64,000 bases of DNA. Source: Ifrita kowaldi. Lineage: Eukaryota; Chordata; Aves; Passeriformes; Cinclosomatidae. The notes beneath the pieces were generated by a model. It did not search any database and had not been told where the DNA came from. It worked only from the letters and a program-made list of their open reading frames with translations. Positions 49,991 through 62,807 of the stretch are shown piece after piece; position 1 is the stretch's first letter; each line of letters opens with the position of its first letter. The DNA lies in assembly GCA_013398055.1 (NCBI GenBank), contig VZRS01001510.1, forward strand, positions 597,656-661,655, read 5' to 3'. Position numbers and translations under genes: made by a program.

Positions 49991-52564
49991 GCTTGGTGAG
50001 GTAGGTCCTTGAGCACCAACCTATATGCATGGGACAGAGATCTTCCAGAGCATTGGCTTGCGAAGAAACCATGATGCACTAATGATTTCTATATTCTTAC
50101 ATCCTAAATGGTATTAAATAATTCTCCTCTCTGTGTCTGAGAGGCACTGAACTTGTCAGTGAGAAAGACTCCTAATGAACTGGAAAATTCTGCTCAGATG
50201 CCCCTCAGTATTGGAGGTGCAGCATGGCCCCATCTCTCACCTTCACCTCCAAATCACTTGTCTTCTGACAGTCACTTTTCCCTGACCCTCAGAAAGAAAG
50301 AGGCAAGTGCATCCTGTGTCCTACTAGGGGTAGTGTTTCACAGCCAGGGCACCAAAGGCTGTTCTTTCTGATATTTCTAAATCACTGGTGAAAAGCACAA
50401 GTTAGAGGACTGAATGGAAAATAACAAGTTAGGAGAGAGAATAATTATATTTTTTTAATTGTAGGATATTGATATGTATGGTCTCAGTGGTTTGCATAAG
50501 TCACTTCATTTCTGTCTTTCATTGTCCCTAAATAAACTTGAAGGCACCATCTGATCTCTACTTCTGGGTGCTTGTGGTATGATTAAAAGTTGATGATACT
50601 TTCAGTTCAAGCTTCTGTTTCTCTCCTCCCTTTCCTCTCTACCCAACAAAAAATTTTAGACACACTAAGCACTGGAAATCATAGGAGCCAAATAATGTTA
50701 ATAGGGCAAACAGAATGTAATTGCTTATGTGTGCTGGTTATATCCTGAAACAAATTGTTTCTTAATGCTGAGGTCAGACAGGGTTTAATTAGGAGAAATA
50801 CAATTGGTGTAAAATTTTGCAGCAGGCTGCTTGTTTGGTGTCATGCCAAGTCAACATCAAGCCTTTCCAAATGGAAATTTTCATTAGAGGCCATTGGCAG
50901 CCTGGTTAGGCTGAGTTTCAACTTTTTCGAGTCTCCTGGTAACATGAACCTGAAGCTCAGCATATCTGCTTCCTAGTAACAGGGTGTCCCTGTCGCAACT
51001 GTTCTGCCACATGCACACAGCTTCTACATATGTAGTAACGTGTGTGGCTACTTTCTTCTGGCCTGAAGCTGTCAAGATCTGCATGCAGATAGAACTTAGC
51101 TTTAAGACTGTGCATAAATGACATTTGATTTTCATATTGTTTTCATATCAGAGATAGAGAAAGAAGACTTTGAACCTCAGCAGAGGAAGGGAAATTTCTA
51201 AGCCTTTTTTGTTGAGCTGTGACTTGTTTTTGCTTTTTTTGTACCACTCTATGCAAAGATCTCAGGGATTCTTATTAATGCTTGAAGCACTGATTCTGCT
51301 CTTAACATTGATTAACACAGCCCTAGTGCTTGTGCTGCCAAGGTTAAGGTTGTATCAGCGTTTCCTTTATAGACCCTGCTGTTCAAGAGAAAAATGTTTA
51401 ACTTGAATGAGAAAATTTGCCTCAGGGTGTTAATTTTTTTTCCCTTTTACCTAATTTTGTGAGTTAAGCTGATGCTTATAAAACTAAGGGATGGGCATTC
51501 TGGCTTATGGCAAGTAGGCATTGAAGGCTTAGCATGTGACCTCAGTCACAACTTGTGTCTTTTCTTCTTATTCCCATCCTGATATGGAGGACACTGGTGA
51601 ACAGACAACAAAGGAAGTGTGACCTGATGCATGCCACATCTTGTGGGCTTTAAAGTTGAGCTACCAGTGATATTTACTACAGAAAGTGCTGTCAGCAAAA
51701 GGCAGAAGCAGTGGAGGATTTGTGAGTACTGTGAAAGCTGGCAGGGGTAGCAGCTTGTGAGCCAAACTGCCACTGCAAATAAGAAACACCAGGTTACAGG
51801 AGGGAGAAACTGCTGGGAAGAAGGTGGCAGAGACCCAAGTAGATAATCATTGCACAGCAATTTTTTAAAGTAAACAGGAGCCTTTTCATTTCAATCTCTC
51901 TCTGCCCTGGTTCGGACTATACCTGAATCAGCACTTCCAGAACCACCTCCTCCCTGAAGGTGACATTTTCTCTTCTTTGTGTTTTAATTTTTTTTTTAAA
52001 CAGGGGTCAGTCCCTTATTTTCTCTCCCCCTTCTGCTCTCAGTATCTTTTGAGGGAGCAGCATATTGTTCACCCTTTCCTCTCTCTCTTCCCTGAGGGCT
52101 AGCTGAGGTGCACTGCTGCCTCTGTCCTTCTTCACCCCTGCACCAATCCTACTGTGTTTTCTATTGTAGGAATCCTTATCCCTGGCCTGCTGTATTTGCC
52201 TGACTGCTGCTCATGTGCACAGCTCATGGCAGCAATGAGAGGTCGCCGTACTCACTGTGGGTAGGTATGTGTACAAAATAGAAAACCAATTGTGCTGCTG
52301 TTCCTCATCTGTGCCCACAGGCTCCAGTTAGGGTGTAGTCTTTCTAGCAGGAGCAAAAAAGGGCCATTCAGACTTAGCAGAAAAGAACAAAAATATGGGA
52401 ATATCCACTGCACGTGCAAGATCTTCCACACAGAAGTGCTTTGAAATATTTGTGTTGTAAAATTTACCAAAAATCTTTGGTTAGATTTAGAGATTTAATC
52501 AGATTTTGTGAGGTTTAGGGAGGAAAGTAAACTTTTGTAGACAATTATAAGATTTCTTTTTTTT

Positions 52565-52581
52565 GGGGGGGGAGGAGGGGG
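52565..52581 (+). repeat. G-rich tract
   Basis: Eight G, then AGGA, then five G. It supplies at most three runs of three G, so quadruplex potential is weaker than at 39879-39896. Confidence 0.6.
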
Positions 52582-53851
52582 CAATCAGCAAAGGATTTTA
52601 CATTACAAAATGGAGATTTCACATGTTTCTGTTTCTGTCTTTTCTTTGCTTCTAGGGTGTCAGTTTCGGACATGTTTCGTGGTGCCTACTGGCTATGAGT
52701 TTTTCCCAAGCTGTGGCACTGAAATCTCACACTGGCATAGATTTTACAGCTTCAAATCCCTGACTGGGGGGACACAGCCAGGTCAAAACTGAGGTGTGAA
52801 TCGTGGCCTGCGTCTTGGCAGCCCAGAGCTGCTGCATGGCCCCGGGAAAATATCTACACATGCCAACTCAAACATCTTTCACAAACACCCTGATAACCCA
52901 CCTGCTTCCCATTCCCACATGAGTCCATCCCTCTCTGACTCTTCTGGGACTAACTGGCTACTTGGTTTCCCCATGGCAGTGGGAAGGCAGCATCATGTTT
53001 TCCTCCATCAAAGAAATGAACAAACAGCAAGGTAGAAGAGGGCAGCATTTTGACTACCTTTGCCTGAGATTTTGACAATTTGGGGTTTTGAGTTTCTCAC
53101 TTTATTAAACACATTTTCATGCATGTGTGACTATGAATGTATGTATTGGGCTCTGGTACTGGCACTGCAGCAGAGGATCAGGTGATGAGGTGGGGGTTGA
53201 AGGAGTAAATATAGTTTCTGCTGTATGATCATCTCTCCTCTGTTTTTAAAGCCTCCAGCCTTTTCCTGAATTACCCCGTGGGTAGCTTAGTAACAGATAT
53301 GATGGCCCATTCTTTAACACACTTAAAAAAAACTAGAAAATATACTGCCATTCTGTGAAGAAACAAACAAAACTAATGAGCCGAAGGTGTTGTCATGGAA
53401 GTGTTACTTATGAGCATGGAAGGGGCAGCTGCCCTTCACTGAGCTCTGCTGAACAGGCAGAGCATAAAGCAGAGCTCCCTGTCACGTACAGCCAGGAGGC
53501 TGCGGGCTCTGCAAACGCTGTTTGTGCAGATGACGAGTCCCCTGCCGCAGCGGGTGATCAGTGCACCAGGGTCAGGGACATTAACACGCTCACAGACACA
53601 CTGGATGATCACTTGTAGTGGCCATTGCCATGCAGAAGGCACATTAGGGGGGAAGCTCGGCCGAGCTGGTAACACTGAGCCTCTCCATTTGCATGCAGCA
53701 CAGGAAAGCAAGAAGTGCTCAGCTCCTGTTTAAAGGCAGCTACTGCTGCTTCACTGGGAGCTTTGGCCTTTTCAGTGGGGTACCCAGGAGACAGGCTGTC
53801 AAAACAGAAGTCTCTTGTTCAAACTACCAAGCTTAGAAAGTGGGGATAATG

Positions 53852-53874
53852 AAAATAAATAAATAAATAAATAA
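53852..53874 (+). repeat. (AAAT)n microsatellite
   Basis: Five perfect AAAT units plus partial units. It is likely to vary in length. Confidence 0.9.
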
Positions 53875-56800
53875 GTTTAGAAAGGCTCAGATCAGTCAAA
53901 CCAAAGAGAGTTGTTGTTTCTTGGTTGACTTTTCTTTTCTTTTCTGAAGTTATCTGGTTATTTTGAATTGGTTGAATACAGAAGCAAGAAGTGTGGAGTT
54001 CACTTGAGGTCTTGAAGATAAATTCATAGTTCAGTTTTGCAAACAGACAAACAAATAAAAGGTGACTTATGCAGTGGAGGTTTTATATTTCCTCATTGTA
54101 CTTCCCCTGCTTTGTACAAATCTTCCTGGAAATCTCTGTAGTAACTCTTACTAACACATGTGATGCCTGCTGGGCAGGGCAGAACTGATCAACTGCAGAG
54201 AATCCTTCCAATTTCATATCTTTTTTTTTTCCAGTCATGTCAAATTCCTTCTCTTTAGTAATCCCCCTTATTCCCTGAATGATGGAGTCACCCCAAGACA
54301 CTCCCTTAGGAGCTGAAAGAAGAATTAATTGTTACATTTGCATAGTAATTCAGCAAATAAACTCACCGGTCTCACGTAGATCTTTAGTCATTGCAGGCTT
54401 CATTTTAGTTATAAATCACTTACTTCCCTATGGTCAGTCACAATGGCATACTCAGGAGGCTGATGCAGAGAAATGATTGAGGGACTGTCCATGTGGGGGC
54501 TTTTGCTTTTAGGGCCACTCTTTTACAATGTATCTTACTGCAAGATTATTTTTGGAATGGAGCTTTGCAGGTGGATTGTGTTTGCCCTTTCTCCACAAAT
54601 ATCCATGTCATAAAACAGTCCTACCGTAAGTGGCTTCTGTCTAGTAGACCACTTATAGCAATTCTGGATATGAGAAATAGCTTAAATCCTATTTAGTGAA
54701 ACAATACAGTAAGTACAAAAGTACCATCATTGTTGCTGAATTAAAACAAAATTTCAATTTTAAAGATCATTTGCAAGTATGAAGATTTGCAGGGTTTTTG
54801 CAGGACATGAGAAAGGTGGAATCTTGTTGGAATGGACAGAAAACTCCAAGTTTCTAAACACAGTCCACAATACCTCATGCTAACATCTAGAGACTTTTAA
54901 AATCATGACACAAGCAGTTGAATTGCTAGGTTCAGCTGTCCACAGCCATGGTGGCACAATTCAGTGGTGCAGCTTCGGTATTTAGGATTTTGATTCTAAA
55001 ACTGCCCACAATTCTCTTTGCACCTCTACTCTGCTTTACTGAATCTGTTTTCCTGTGATAAAGCATCTTGAAAATCTACAATCTCAGTAATGAAGAGGAA
55101 ACTCCACAGTTGTCAGGAAGAGGGAGTAGCCTGGCTGAAGGTGTGTGGAGCTCCTACCTTTGGATGGTGGCAAACTGAACTATTGCAAGTGTCCTTTCTC
55201 CATGAAATTGAAGCAGTTGTGCAGCCTCCATTCTTTGAAGTTTTCAAGACCCAACCAGAAGAAGCCCTGAGCAGCCTGATCTGAACTCATTGCAAACTTA
55301 ACTTGGCTACTGAGGACTAATACACAAATTTTTCTTTAAACAATTTATTCAGGTTTCAGCAGAGCATTAAAAAGCATGTATTTCACTTCAGGAGGAAGCT
55401 CTGATGCTTCAGATCCAGATCACGTTCTTGAGTTTTAGAAGAAGTCAGCCAAAGGGAGTAAACTCCTGACAGTATCTGCAGATCTGCAAGCAGAGAAATA
55501 AGCACAGAATTTCAGAAAAGTAACATAGCCCCCTCAATGAGCTCTGCTTAAAGCTCCAAGCACAGCCAAGCCTACCATGATAGGACCTGCACTGTTCCTC
55601 TTCACACCCACCAAGACTGGGCTGCTTCTGTCTCTAAGCACTGACCATGTCTGTCCCCTCCTTTAGTTCAGACAAAGCCTGATAAACAAATGCCTCTGTT
55701 TATCACAGATCTGTGCTGATCTCTGCTGAAGAGAGTCATAATAAAGTATATCCCACAGAAGACACTGGCTGAACTTCCCTTTTGAAGTGAAGAATAACAT
55801 CTGCGTAAATTGCTTGCAGCAAATGATGTATCATATGGATGGAGTCTATGCTTGCTTATAGTAAAGTATGCCATCAAATATCTGAATGAATTAATTATTA
55901 TTTATGAATGAGACACAAACCCCAAGTGTCACTGCCAAAATGTGCTTTCTGAGTGTTAAATCCAGCTCACACAGAAGTTGCTAGATATGTCTAACTCAGA
56001 TGGTACTGTTCATTTTCAGTTCCAAGGCTACTCAGCCATTTTTCCCAGGAATACTTGGACATACCTATTTCAGACTGCTTAAGAAAAATGTGTGCTTGTC
56101 TTTCTGAAATTTAAGCTTCATGAACATCTGTGCCTTTAACTGATAAAGGAAATGTTGCAGAAGTAGGTCTGAAGAAGTAAAACTGCAGCTTAAGATCCAC
56201 AAAATGTACTAGGGAAGTCCTCCTAAGGGAAAACATCTCAAATGTTCCTTGACTCTCCCCCTCAAAATCTACATGATGCTGCTGCTTGTGATGTGGTGCA
56301 TGCTCTATTTCATTCTTGTAAAATTATCATCTTAAGGCAGCCCTGCTATAGTGAAGTGATGCTGGGTAGTATCTACCTAGTATCTCTCCTACAGCTGCTT
56401 ATGTTTTCAGAGGGCCTACAGAAGTACAACTTATCTGAGCAATTAAAAGTAATCTCTGATACACACACCTTGAATAGTTGTGGGAATCTTGCATACTTAG
56501 TTTTGAACTGTGACAACTTCCCCAGCCTTACCTTTCCATCAGCCTTACACCTGCACACTTTTTTGTGGTTGCTGTTGGCATAGGAGATGTATAAGTTCTG
56601 TACTGACCTTTTAAACCCTCTCACTGTATATCTTTTACTTCCATTGGCAAAGAAAACAGCTGCTTTCTCAATGTCAACTGTTTACACCAAGTTTATCATA
56701 CTGAAGTGAGTAATTACACTTCTGCATTCAGCAACAGTCAGGACATATGTGAGTCCCTACTCAGCCCTGGAACATGTTGATACTATCTGTAAGGCAAGCC

Positions 56801-59800
56801 ATTTCTCAGGGGTTATGAAATCAAATGGGGGATTTAATTGATGAAGGATTGGTTGTCTCCAATTCTGGTTCCCAAGGAAGAAGTAAAAAAAAAAAAAAAA
56901 GCTGGTTTTCCTTGGGATAAGTGTACATGAGCTTAACAAGTCAATTGTGAATGAGAGCAATCTACCCACATTTCCTCCCACTGGGGCACTGTTCTTGGGA
57001 CTATGAGGAAATTTAACTTCTCTGGATGTCTGAGCAATCACTTGCATGCACCACGACTTACAAATAGGTGGAATCTTGCAAGTAATACAACACAGAACTC
57101 CACATCTTTGTCTCATAAAAGTCACATTAAATTATCAGCCTGGTGCTTTTCCAGCATATTGTCTCACTGATCTTGAAAGAGCCATCCTGGTGTTGGGGGA
57201 ACAGTTATCTAGGTGATAATCAGTGCTGAGACCTCAGAGCAGCACAAAGAAATCTGAGAGCTACATAAACACTCAGCTGAAATTCCTTTACGCAGATAAT
57301 TTTCCCTCCACTATTCTCCTGAACTCCAAAAGAAGCATAAGCCCTGACTCAGGCAACGCGGAGTGTTTGCTCTGGCACCCAAGCCAGCAGATGTGACTAC
57401 TTGGCATCCTTTCCTGAGACTTGAACCTCATGGTATGTCTATGCCAAATGTATCCACATTATGCAAGAGTAATGGAAATTCGCCAGGCAGAGCAATGCTA
57501 TGTTTTCCCAGATAAATTTTGCTCAGTTTAATTTTGAGGAACTGACTGATAAAAGCCTCAGTGATTACCTTGTTTGCCTAACTGTCTTCATTCTGGGAAA
57601 TCCAGTACTTCTACTGGCACAGATTATATACGAAAAACATGAGGGAACGAGTGCGTTAGAGCAGCAAAAGAGGCCAAGCAAATCTCCTAGTGAAAGGTGA
57701 AGCACCCACCCAAAAAAAGGTTTGTTGCTCCTTGGAAGATAAGCTGACTGCACAGAAAGACCACTAAGAATAGTCTCCCATCTGACATGGTTCAAGTGAC
57801 TCAAGCTGCATGGGCACAGTGAGCTGTTCATTTCAGTTTTTTCTCTTCTCCAATTCCAGGCAAAGCTCACCATGGAAAAATGCTGGGATAAAGGTCATTT
57901 GCCTTTGGCAATGCCTGAAAGGTGAGACAGAAATGTAAAAATTCATGCAACACAATATCTGCAGAATATAAGGAAGGAGGAAATGAAACATAATTGAACA
58001 AAAATGTGCATAGGATTAGTGAACTGAAAGACATACATTAACATAAAAAGTTACCTTGATTATCGTCACCCTGCCCTTCATTTGAACCAACTACTATTTG
58101 CCTACAGCCATTGTACCACAGCAAGACTTTTTACTTCATATCTGCACACTTCTCATAAAAATATAGTCCTGTTTCTGCCTGTGGTCTCTGATCATACTCC
58201 TAAAAATGTAAGCATGATTTGTTACCCTCAACAGACAATGGCACTTGCCACAACCTCACACAATAGTATTCAACATGCTCCTGACATACACAAACAGGGC
58301 AGCCCAGACCAAGCAAGGAGTCAGGGATATATGCAGGTAGCTACAATTCAGTTCTGAAGTTGAGGAAGGTTGTAAATATCCCATGTAACCTGTTTGAGGT
58401 GCAACGGAGCTATTGTCACCCAACCACAGCCTGATAAAATGCCAGGAGCATGCAATGCCTTTTGTTGCAAGATCCTTCACTCTGTGGGGGGAAATGCTAT
58501 TGAAATTGGAGGAACACCTCAAGTAGCGGTAGGGGATTGCAGCTACACTATTAGTGCAATTGTTTGCTTCAGCAAACAGCCAGAAGTAGCCATTACTTCC
58601 CAAGTTTCTTCCACTGCAGCAATCAAGTTCTTGTTAACAAATTTCAACCATGAAGAAAATCCAAAAGAAACTGGCTTCTAACCCTGGACTTCACCTTCAG
58701 AAGAATCGAGGAAGAAACACGGTGAATCACAGGGTTCCTGCTACTTACTGTCCAGGGGCCAAAGGAAAACGGAACCATTTTCACAGCATTTTGAAAGGTT
58801 GTTTACAAACTGTTGGCCGAGAAGGAAAATCCTGGAAGCCATTCACTGTAGATGTCTTACCTAACCCCTAGTTTGACATGCAACAAGCCATATTCATCCT
58901 GTAGGGATAGGAGCGAGGTGCTAATGTTCTCCAAAGCTCCACATGAAAAAGAGTTACTGCGCAGTAGTGGCTGAGCTGATAGCTGACAGTGAATAACTTA
59001 CTCAATTAAAAAGTCCTTTTCTTATCTGCAGACATTGTTGTGAGTTTCTCAGTTATTCCTTTGAAATTATTGTCTGAGTTATTTGTTGTCCACAGCAATT
59101 CATTGCAAGACTAGTCAAAAGAATGCTGAAACTCAGAACAGCAGACAGAGAGCAGACATTTCTTTTCCTTGATTAGCTAAATGAGACATTTTGAATCAAG
59201 TCTCTGCTTCAATATTTAGACTTCTGAAACAGAAAATAGCCTTGTGAAAATACTGTGTGGTATTTACTTAAATGCAACTGTTTCAATAGCTGGTAGCAAA
59301 TTCATTCAATAGACTATTTGTGAAACTCAGCAGAAAAAACATGAATAACCAAACAAACTACTTAAATCATTTAAACACAGCATTATCTGAGGGTTAAATA
59401 ATGTTTGCCTACTTGCAAACACAGATGTCAGTTTCCTGCAGCAGACTGTACAGGACATACCTTCAAATTCACACTAAGAGAGTGGTTCACAGATACAAGC
59501 TAAAACTAGTTCTACTACCTCTTTCATACAAATTTAAAAAAAAAAAAAATAAAGGAATTTTGAACAGAACAACTTCAGTTACCTCAATCATTTTGGTTTG
59601 GGAAACACAGAGCCCCAGCTACACATATAAACCAGAAATGGTGAAATGTAAGATGTCTTGACCACACTTATCAGGAACAAAAGATCAGTGCTCCCAGCTT
59701 TCCTGATGGACTGAGTTGCTTGTGTACCCACTACATATGTTCCCCAGGAAAAAAAATCAATTGTGTCAAGCTACTAAGAATACTGTCAGCATGTAACAAC

Positions 59801-60690
59801 AACTAAAAAATCTTATGCATAATAAAACAGTATTGAAAATACATGTACAGTCTTTGGCTGTTCTATATTGTTCAATGGTTCAGCTGGCGTATTAAAATGT
59901 ATTTTGAGATGGTATTTTGGTTACATTCAATCTCTACTTGACACTTATAAGTAATTTACGAGAATTAAAGTATTTCATATACTAGTTATTATTCTTCCTG
60001 CTGAAGGGATGAACACATTCCATAGAAGGGAAATTAGAGAGATGCAAGTTACACTGGGTGACAGGGATATGGAGCTAGGCAGCATTCATGTTTCATTTTG
60101 CTAATGGATTAGATTACAAACTTTCTCCTTAGTAAGAAGCGTATGGCTAAAGTAGATGCACACAGTCTTTGCTTTTTTACTGTAGTCCAACAGGATGCTT
60201 TGTAAGTTATTCTTACCAAGTGTCAAAATGAGTCTAAGTGACAGATTATGTATTTGCTTACCTACATTTAACACTGGCATTTCTCCATTCACTCACACTA
60301 GGGTAAATAAACTGAGGCTCTGGCTCCATATTCCCCCTTGTTTGATCTCACTCTAGATCAGTGATGCCAAACCACCAGCACTGGCAAACAGAGATCTGGG
60401 CTGGCACCAATGACAATGAGCAAACAACACTTTCAAAACATGCTTGATGCCAGATAGCAAAGAGCAGCCTCCCTACTTCAGGAGCTTGTTGCTAGAAAGG
60501 CTTTCAGCTCTGAATTCCACAAGTACCTCCTGCATGTGGCTGGAAGAGCCAACACATCACTCTTTTTCTGCAGCCCCCCAAAAAAGAGATCCATTACAGT
60601 TATCCCAAACAGTGAGACATAGGTGGCTCCTCCTGATCCACCTGATGCAAAACTGTGTTTAAGCATGAGCAAACCTAGCTCAGTAAGACA
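53875..60690. other. Unannotated AT-rich DNA
   Basis: No gene is supported. A-runs lie near 56885-56901 and 59528-59541. A plus frame at 56242-56583 (113 codons) and opposed frames at 58256-58681 have no recognisable domains. A possible 54-nt mini-exon at 56652-56705 was considered but lacks support. Confidence 0.5.
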
Positions 60691-61218
60691 CAAGAAGCAC
60701 ACCTGAACCAGCTAAAACTTCCAGGTCAATTATCATTTCAAACCTTTCCCTTTTTAATAGGAAGGCATCTTCAGGAGGACACAAGAAGACAAAAGCAGGG
60801 TGCAGCATAACAAAAGCACATCAAGGCTAGGCAGGGCAAGCGTGAGAAAAGGAGAGAGAAAACGACAGTATATGCTCTCACTAAGCTGCTGCCACCTGGC
60901 TATTGGCGGCATCTATTTGATTTCTTTTTAGGTTTATTATTAGATTTATTATTGGTTTTAGATTGGATATTAGGAAAACATTCTTCACTGAAAGGGTTGT
61001 CAAGCATTGGAACAGGCTGCCCAGGGAACTAATGGAGTTCCCATCCCTAGAGGAATCGTAAAGACGTGTCGATGTGGCACTTGGGGACATGGTCTAGTGG
61101 TGGACTCTGCAGTGCTGCATTAATTGTTGGACTTGATGATCTTAAAGTCCTTTCCAACCTAAACGAGTCTATGATTCTATCCCACTCTCATGCCACGTGG
61201 CACTCCAGCCTGGCAGAG
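60691..61218 (+). repeat. 528-bp duplicated block, left copy
   Basis: This block recurs at 61457-61984 at a constant offset of 766 bases with no difference that I can see. The right end stops exactly at the N at 61219. It contains unique-looking sequence followed by a CR1 3' end. The pattern fits the end of one assembly contig. Confidence 0.93.
60953..61178 (+). mobile_element. CR1 LINE 3' end, left copy
   Basis: The segment begins in the last codons of ORF2 (TTAGATTGGATATTAGG region) and continues through AGGCTGCCCAGGGAACTAA. It ends in the CR1 3' UTR with CTTTCCAACCTAAACGAG and the terminal ATGATTCTAT repeat. It is much less diverged than the other CR1 pieces in the window and is a typical 5'-truncated insertion. 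Orientation is plus. Confidence 0.95.
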
Positions 61219-61219
61219 N
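61219..61219. other. Single ambiguous base N (contig junction)
   Basis: One N lies exactly at the end of the left duplicated block, where AT-rich repeat sequence switches to very GC-rich sequence. It probably stands for an assembly gap of unknown or overlapping size. Confidence 0.9.
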
Positions 61220-61455
61220 GGCCCTGCGCCGCGCCCCGAAACCCTCCCCGCACCGCCGGGGGCCCGCCCCTGCGCCGTGTTTAGAGGCAGAACCGGGGCT
61301 TTACGGAGCGGGGCTGTTCGCACTGCAAGGGCGGAGCTGGTCACTGCGTTGGTCACCGTGTGCTCCTGCCGCCGCCGCAGTTCAGGCTGTGCAGGGAGGT
61401 GCTTCCTGTTGAACTTGGTTCCCACATTGACGAGAGTTTGGTGGCTGCGAGGGGA
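61220..61455. other. 236-bp GC-rich orphan segment between two N
   Basis: The segment is GC- and CpG-rich, unlike both flanks, and is isolated by N on each side. A CCGCCGCCGCAG run at about 61370-61380 looks like a splice acceptor in plus orientation, though GC-rich promoters often show this by chance. It looks like a short contig placed inside an overlap. It may belong to the same CpG island as 62180-62467. Confidence 0.75.
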
Positions 61456-61456
61456 N
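61456..61456. other. Single ambiguous base N (contig junction)
   Basis: This N lies exactly before the first base of the right duplicated block. Confidence 0.9.
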
Positions 61457-61984
61457 CAAGAAGCACACCTGAACCAGCTAAAACTTCCAGGTCAATTATC
61501 ATTTCAAACCTTTCCCTTTTTAATAGGAAGGCATCTTCAGGAGGACACAAGAAGACAAAAGCAGGGTGCAGCATAACAAAAGCACATCAAGGCTAGGCAG
61601 GGCAAGCGTGAGAAAAGGAGAGAGAAAACGACAGTATATGCTCTCACTAAGCTGCTGCCACCTGGCTATTGGCGGCATCTATTTGATTTCTTTTTAGGTT
61701 TATTATTAGATTTATTATTGGTTTTAGATTGGATATTAGGAAAACATTCTTCACTGAAAGGGTTGTCAAGCATTGGAACAGGCTGCCCAGGGAACTAATG
61801 GAGTTCCCATCCCTAGAGGAATCGTAAAGACGTGTCGATGTGGCACTTGGGGACATGGTCTAGTGGTGGACTCTGCAGTGCTGCATTAATTGTTGGACTT
61901 GATGATCTTAAAGTCCTTTCCAACCTAAACGAGTCTATGATTCTATCCCACTCTCATGCCACGTGGCACTCCAGCCTGGCAGAG
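61457..61984 (+). repeat. 528-bp duplicated block, right copy
   Basis: It repeats 60691-61218 in the same orientation. The left end starts exactly after the N at 61456, and the right end runs into new sequence at 61985. The identity includes the CR1 3' end and its unique left flank, so repeat mobility cannot explain it. Confidence 0.93.
61719..61944 (+). mobile_element. CR1 LINE 3' end, right copy (probably the same locus)
   Basis: It matches 60953-61178 because it lies in the duplicated block. It should be counted once if the duplication is an assembly artefact. Confidence 0.9.
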
Positions 61985-62179
61985 TAAGAAGGCCAGGGCA
62001 GACCCTCCCTCTAGTACCTGATGCACCTGCATCATGTGCCTGATGTTCCTGGAGGCATCAGTCCAGTCTGGCTCGCCTGCTGGGGCTCGGGCTCTCACTG
62101 AGTGCTGCCACGGGCTGCTTTACATCCCTGGGAACAGGGATGGCCAAGTCGTTTCCTCTTAAATTACACCGGTCCCCTG
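61985..62179. other. Flank of the CpG island
   Basis: The composition rises from AT-balanced to GC-rich. No exon is recognised. Confidence 0.5.
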
Positions 62180-62467
62180 TGCTTCCCCACCTAAGGGGCT
62201 TCAAGAGGCTGTGGGGGCCGAGAGCGACGGGGCATTGGATTATCCGCAGGGCTAAAACACGAGGTGGCTCTCTGGGCTGGGAGGTGGCGGCGTTCGCTCA
62301 CCCCGACTGGCACCCACACCCGAGCCCGCACCGCACCCAAATCGCTGCCCACAGCCACACGGACACAAGAGGAGCCCGCTCCCACGGCCTCCCCTCGGCA
62401 GCCCCGGCCGGGCCGGGCCCCGATGCGCGCTCCCCGCCCGGCCGCGCCGCGCCGCCCCCACCAGAGG
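62180..62467. promoter_or_regulatory. CpG island, cut by an assembly gap
   Basis: The stretch is strongly GC-rich with dense CpG. It includes GGCGGCGTTCGC near 62287 and a run of CCGGCCGGGCCGG and GCCGCGCCGCGCC words near 62400-62455. It ends at the N at 62468. In birds such islands usually mark promoters of widely expressed or developmental genes. Several open frames on both strands are by-products of the composition. The direction of transcription is not fixed by the island itself. Confidence 0.75.
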
Positions 62468-62468
62468 N
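62468..62468. other. Single ambiguous base N
   Basis: This N sits at the end of the most GC-rich stretch, a common place for sequence drop-out. Sequence may be missing here. Confidence 0.85.
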
Positions 62469-62587
62469 TATCAAGGAGGTTTCTGTGTAGTAGCCCACAC
62501 TCTGCTATTTGGGCAGCGCTGTCATCTTAACTGTGTCTGGCAGCTAGTGACTAGTTGGGAGGAGGGGGTACTGCTGGAAAAAAACAG

Positions 62588-62594
62588 TATAAAT
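62588..62594 (+). promoter_or_regulatory. TATA-like box
   Basis: TATAAAT in the context ACAG-TATAAAT-GTGG lies about 120 bp right of the CpG island. It would place a plus-strand transcription start near 62618. The placement beside an island supports a promoter, but TATA words are also common by chance. Confidence 0.4.
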
Positions 62595-62617
62595 GTGGAT
62601 AATCTGAGCTGAGCCTT

Positions 62618-62760
62618 TTCGAAGTTCACACCCCATGAAGCTGCAGAGCAGAGCCAGGCGGATGGGAGAGGGATGTTTCATAAGAATCAACTGGCTGTTG
62701 CAGAGCAAGACCGGGGAAAAGTGATCCCCTCAAGACAAATGTCATTGCCAGACCATATTG
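62618..62760 (+). other. Possible first exon of an unidentified gene
   Basis: Starting about 30 bp after the TATA-like box, this stretch ends in CATATTG followed by GTAAGATC, a good splice donor at 62761. It contains an ATG at 62635 that opens a 30-codon frame closed by TGA. Another ATG at 62739 begins MSLPDHI and is open into the donor. The exon could therefore be 5' untranslated with an upstream ORF, or could carry the first few codons. No family is recognised. The second exon would lie beyond the poly(A) run, perhaps outside the window. Confidence 0.3.
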
Positions 62761-62806
62761 GTAAGATCGCAAGTTACAAATACAACTGAAGCCAGAGAAT
62801 TTGCCA

Positions 62807-62807
<1 letters not shown>

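Larger units (their letters stand above)
43827..53851. other. Unannotated AT-rich DNA
   Basis: No gene is supported. It contains a 10-bp inverted repeat (49964-49990), T-runs near 45918-45932 and 47632-47645, and a G-rich tract (52565-52581). The blocks at 45180-45620 and 48180-48420 have balanced composition with homeodomain-like words, suggestive of conserved non-coding elements, but untested. Confidence 0.5.

Noticed and set aside
56652..56705. Possible 54-nt mini-exon before GTGAGTAA
   Set aside because: The acceptor is weak and the block too short to judge. Nothing else supports it.
62140..62530. Several long Pro/Arg/Ala-rich frames in the CpG island
   Set aside because: Extreme GC content removes stop codons in most frames. 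None has a recognisable protein, and the N at 62468 interrupts them.
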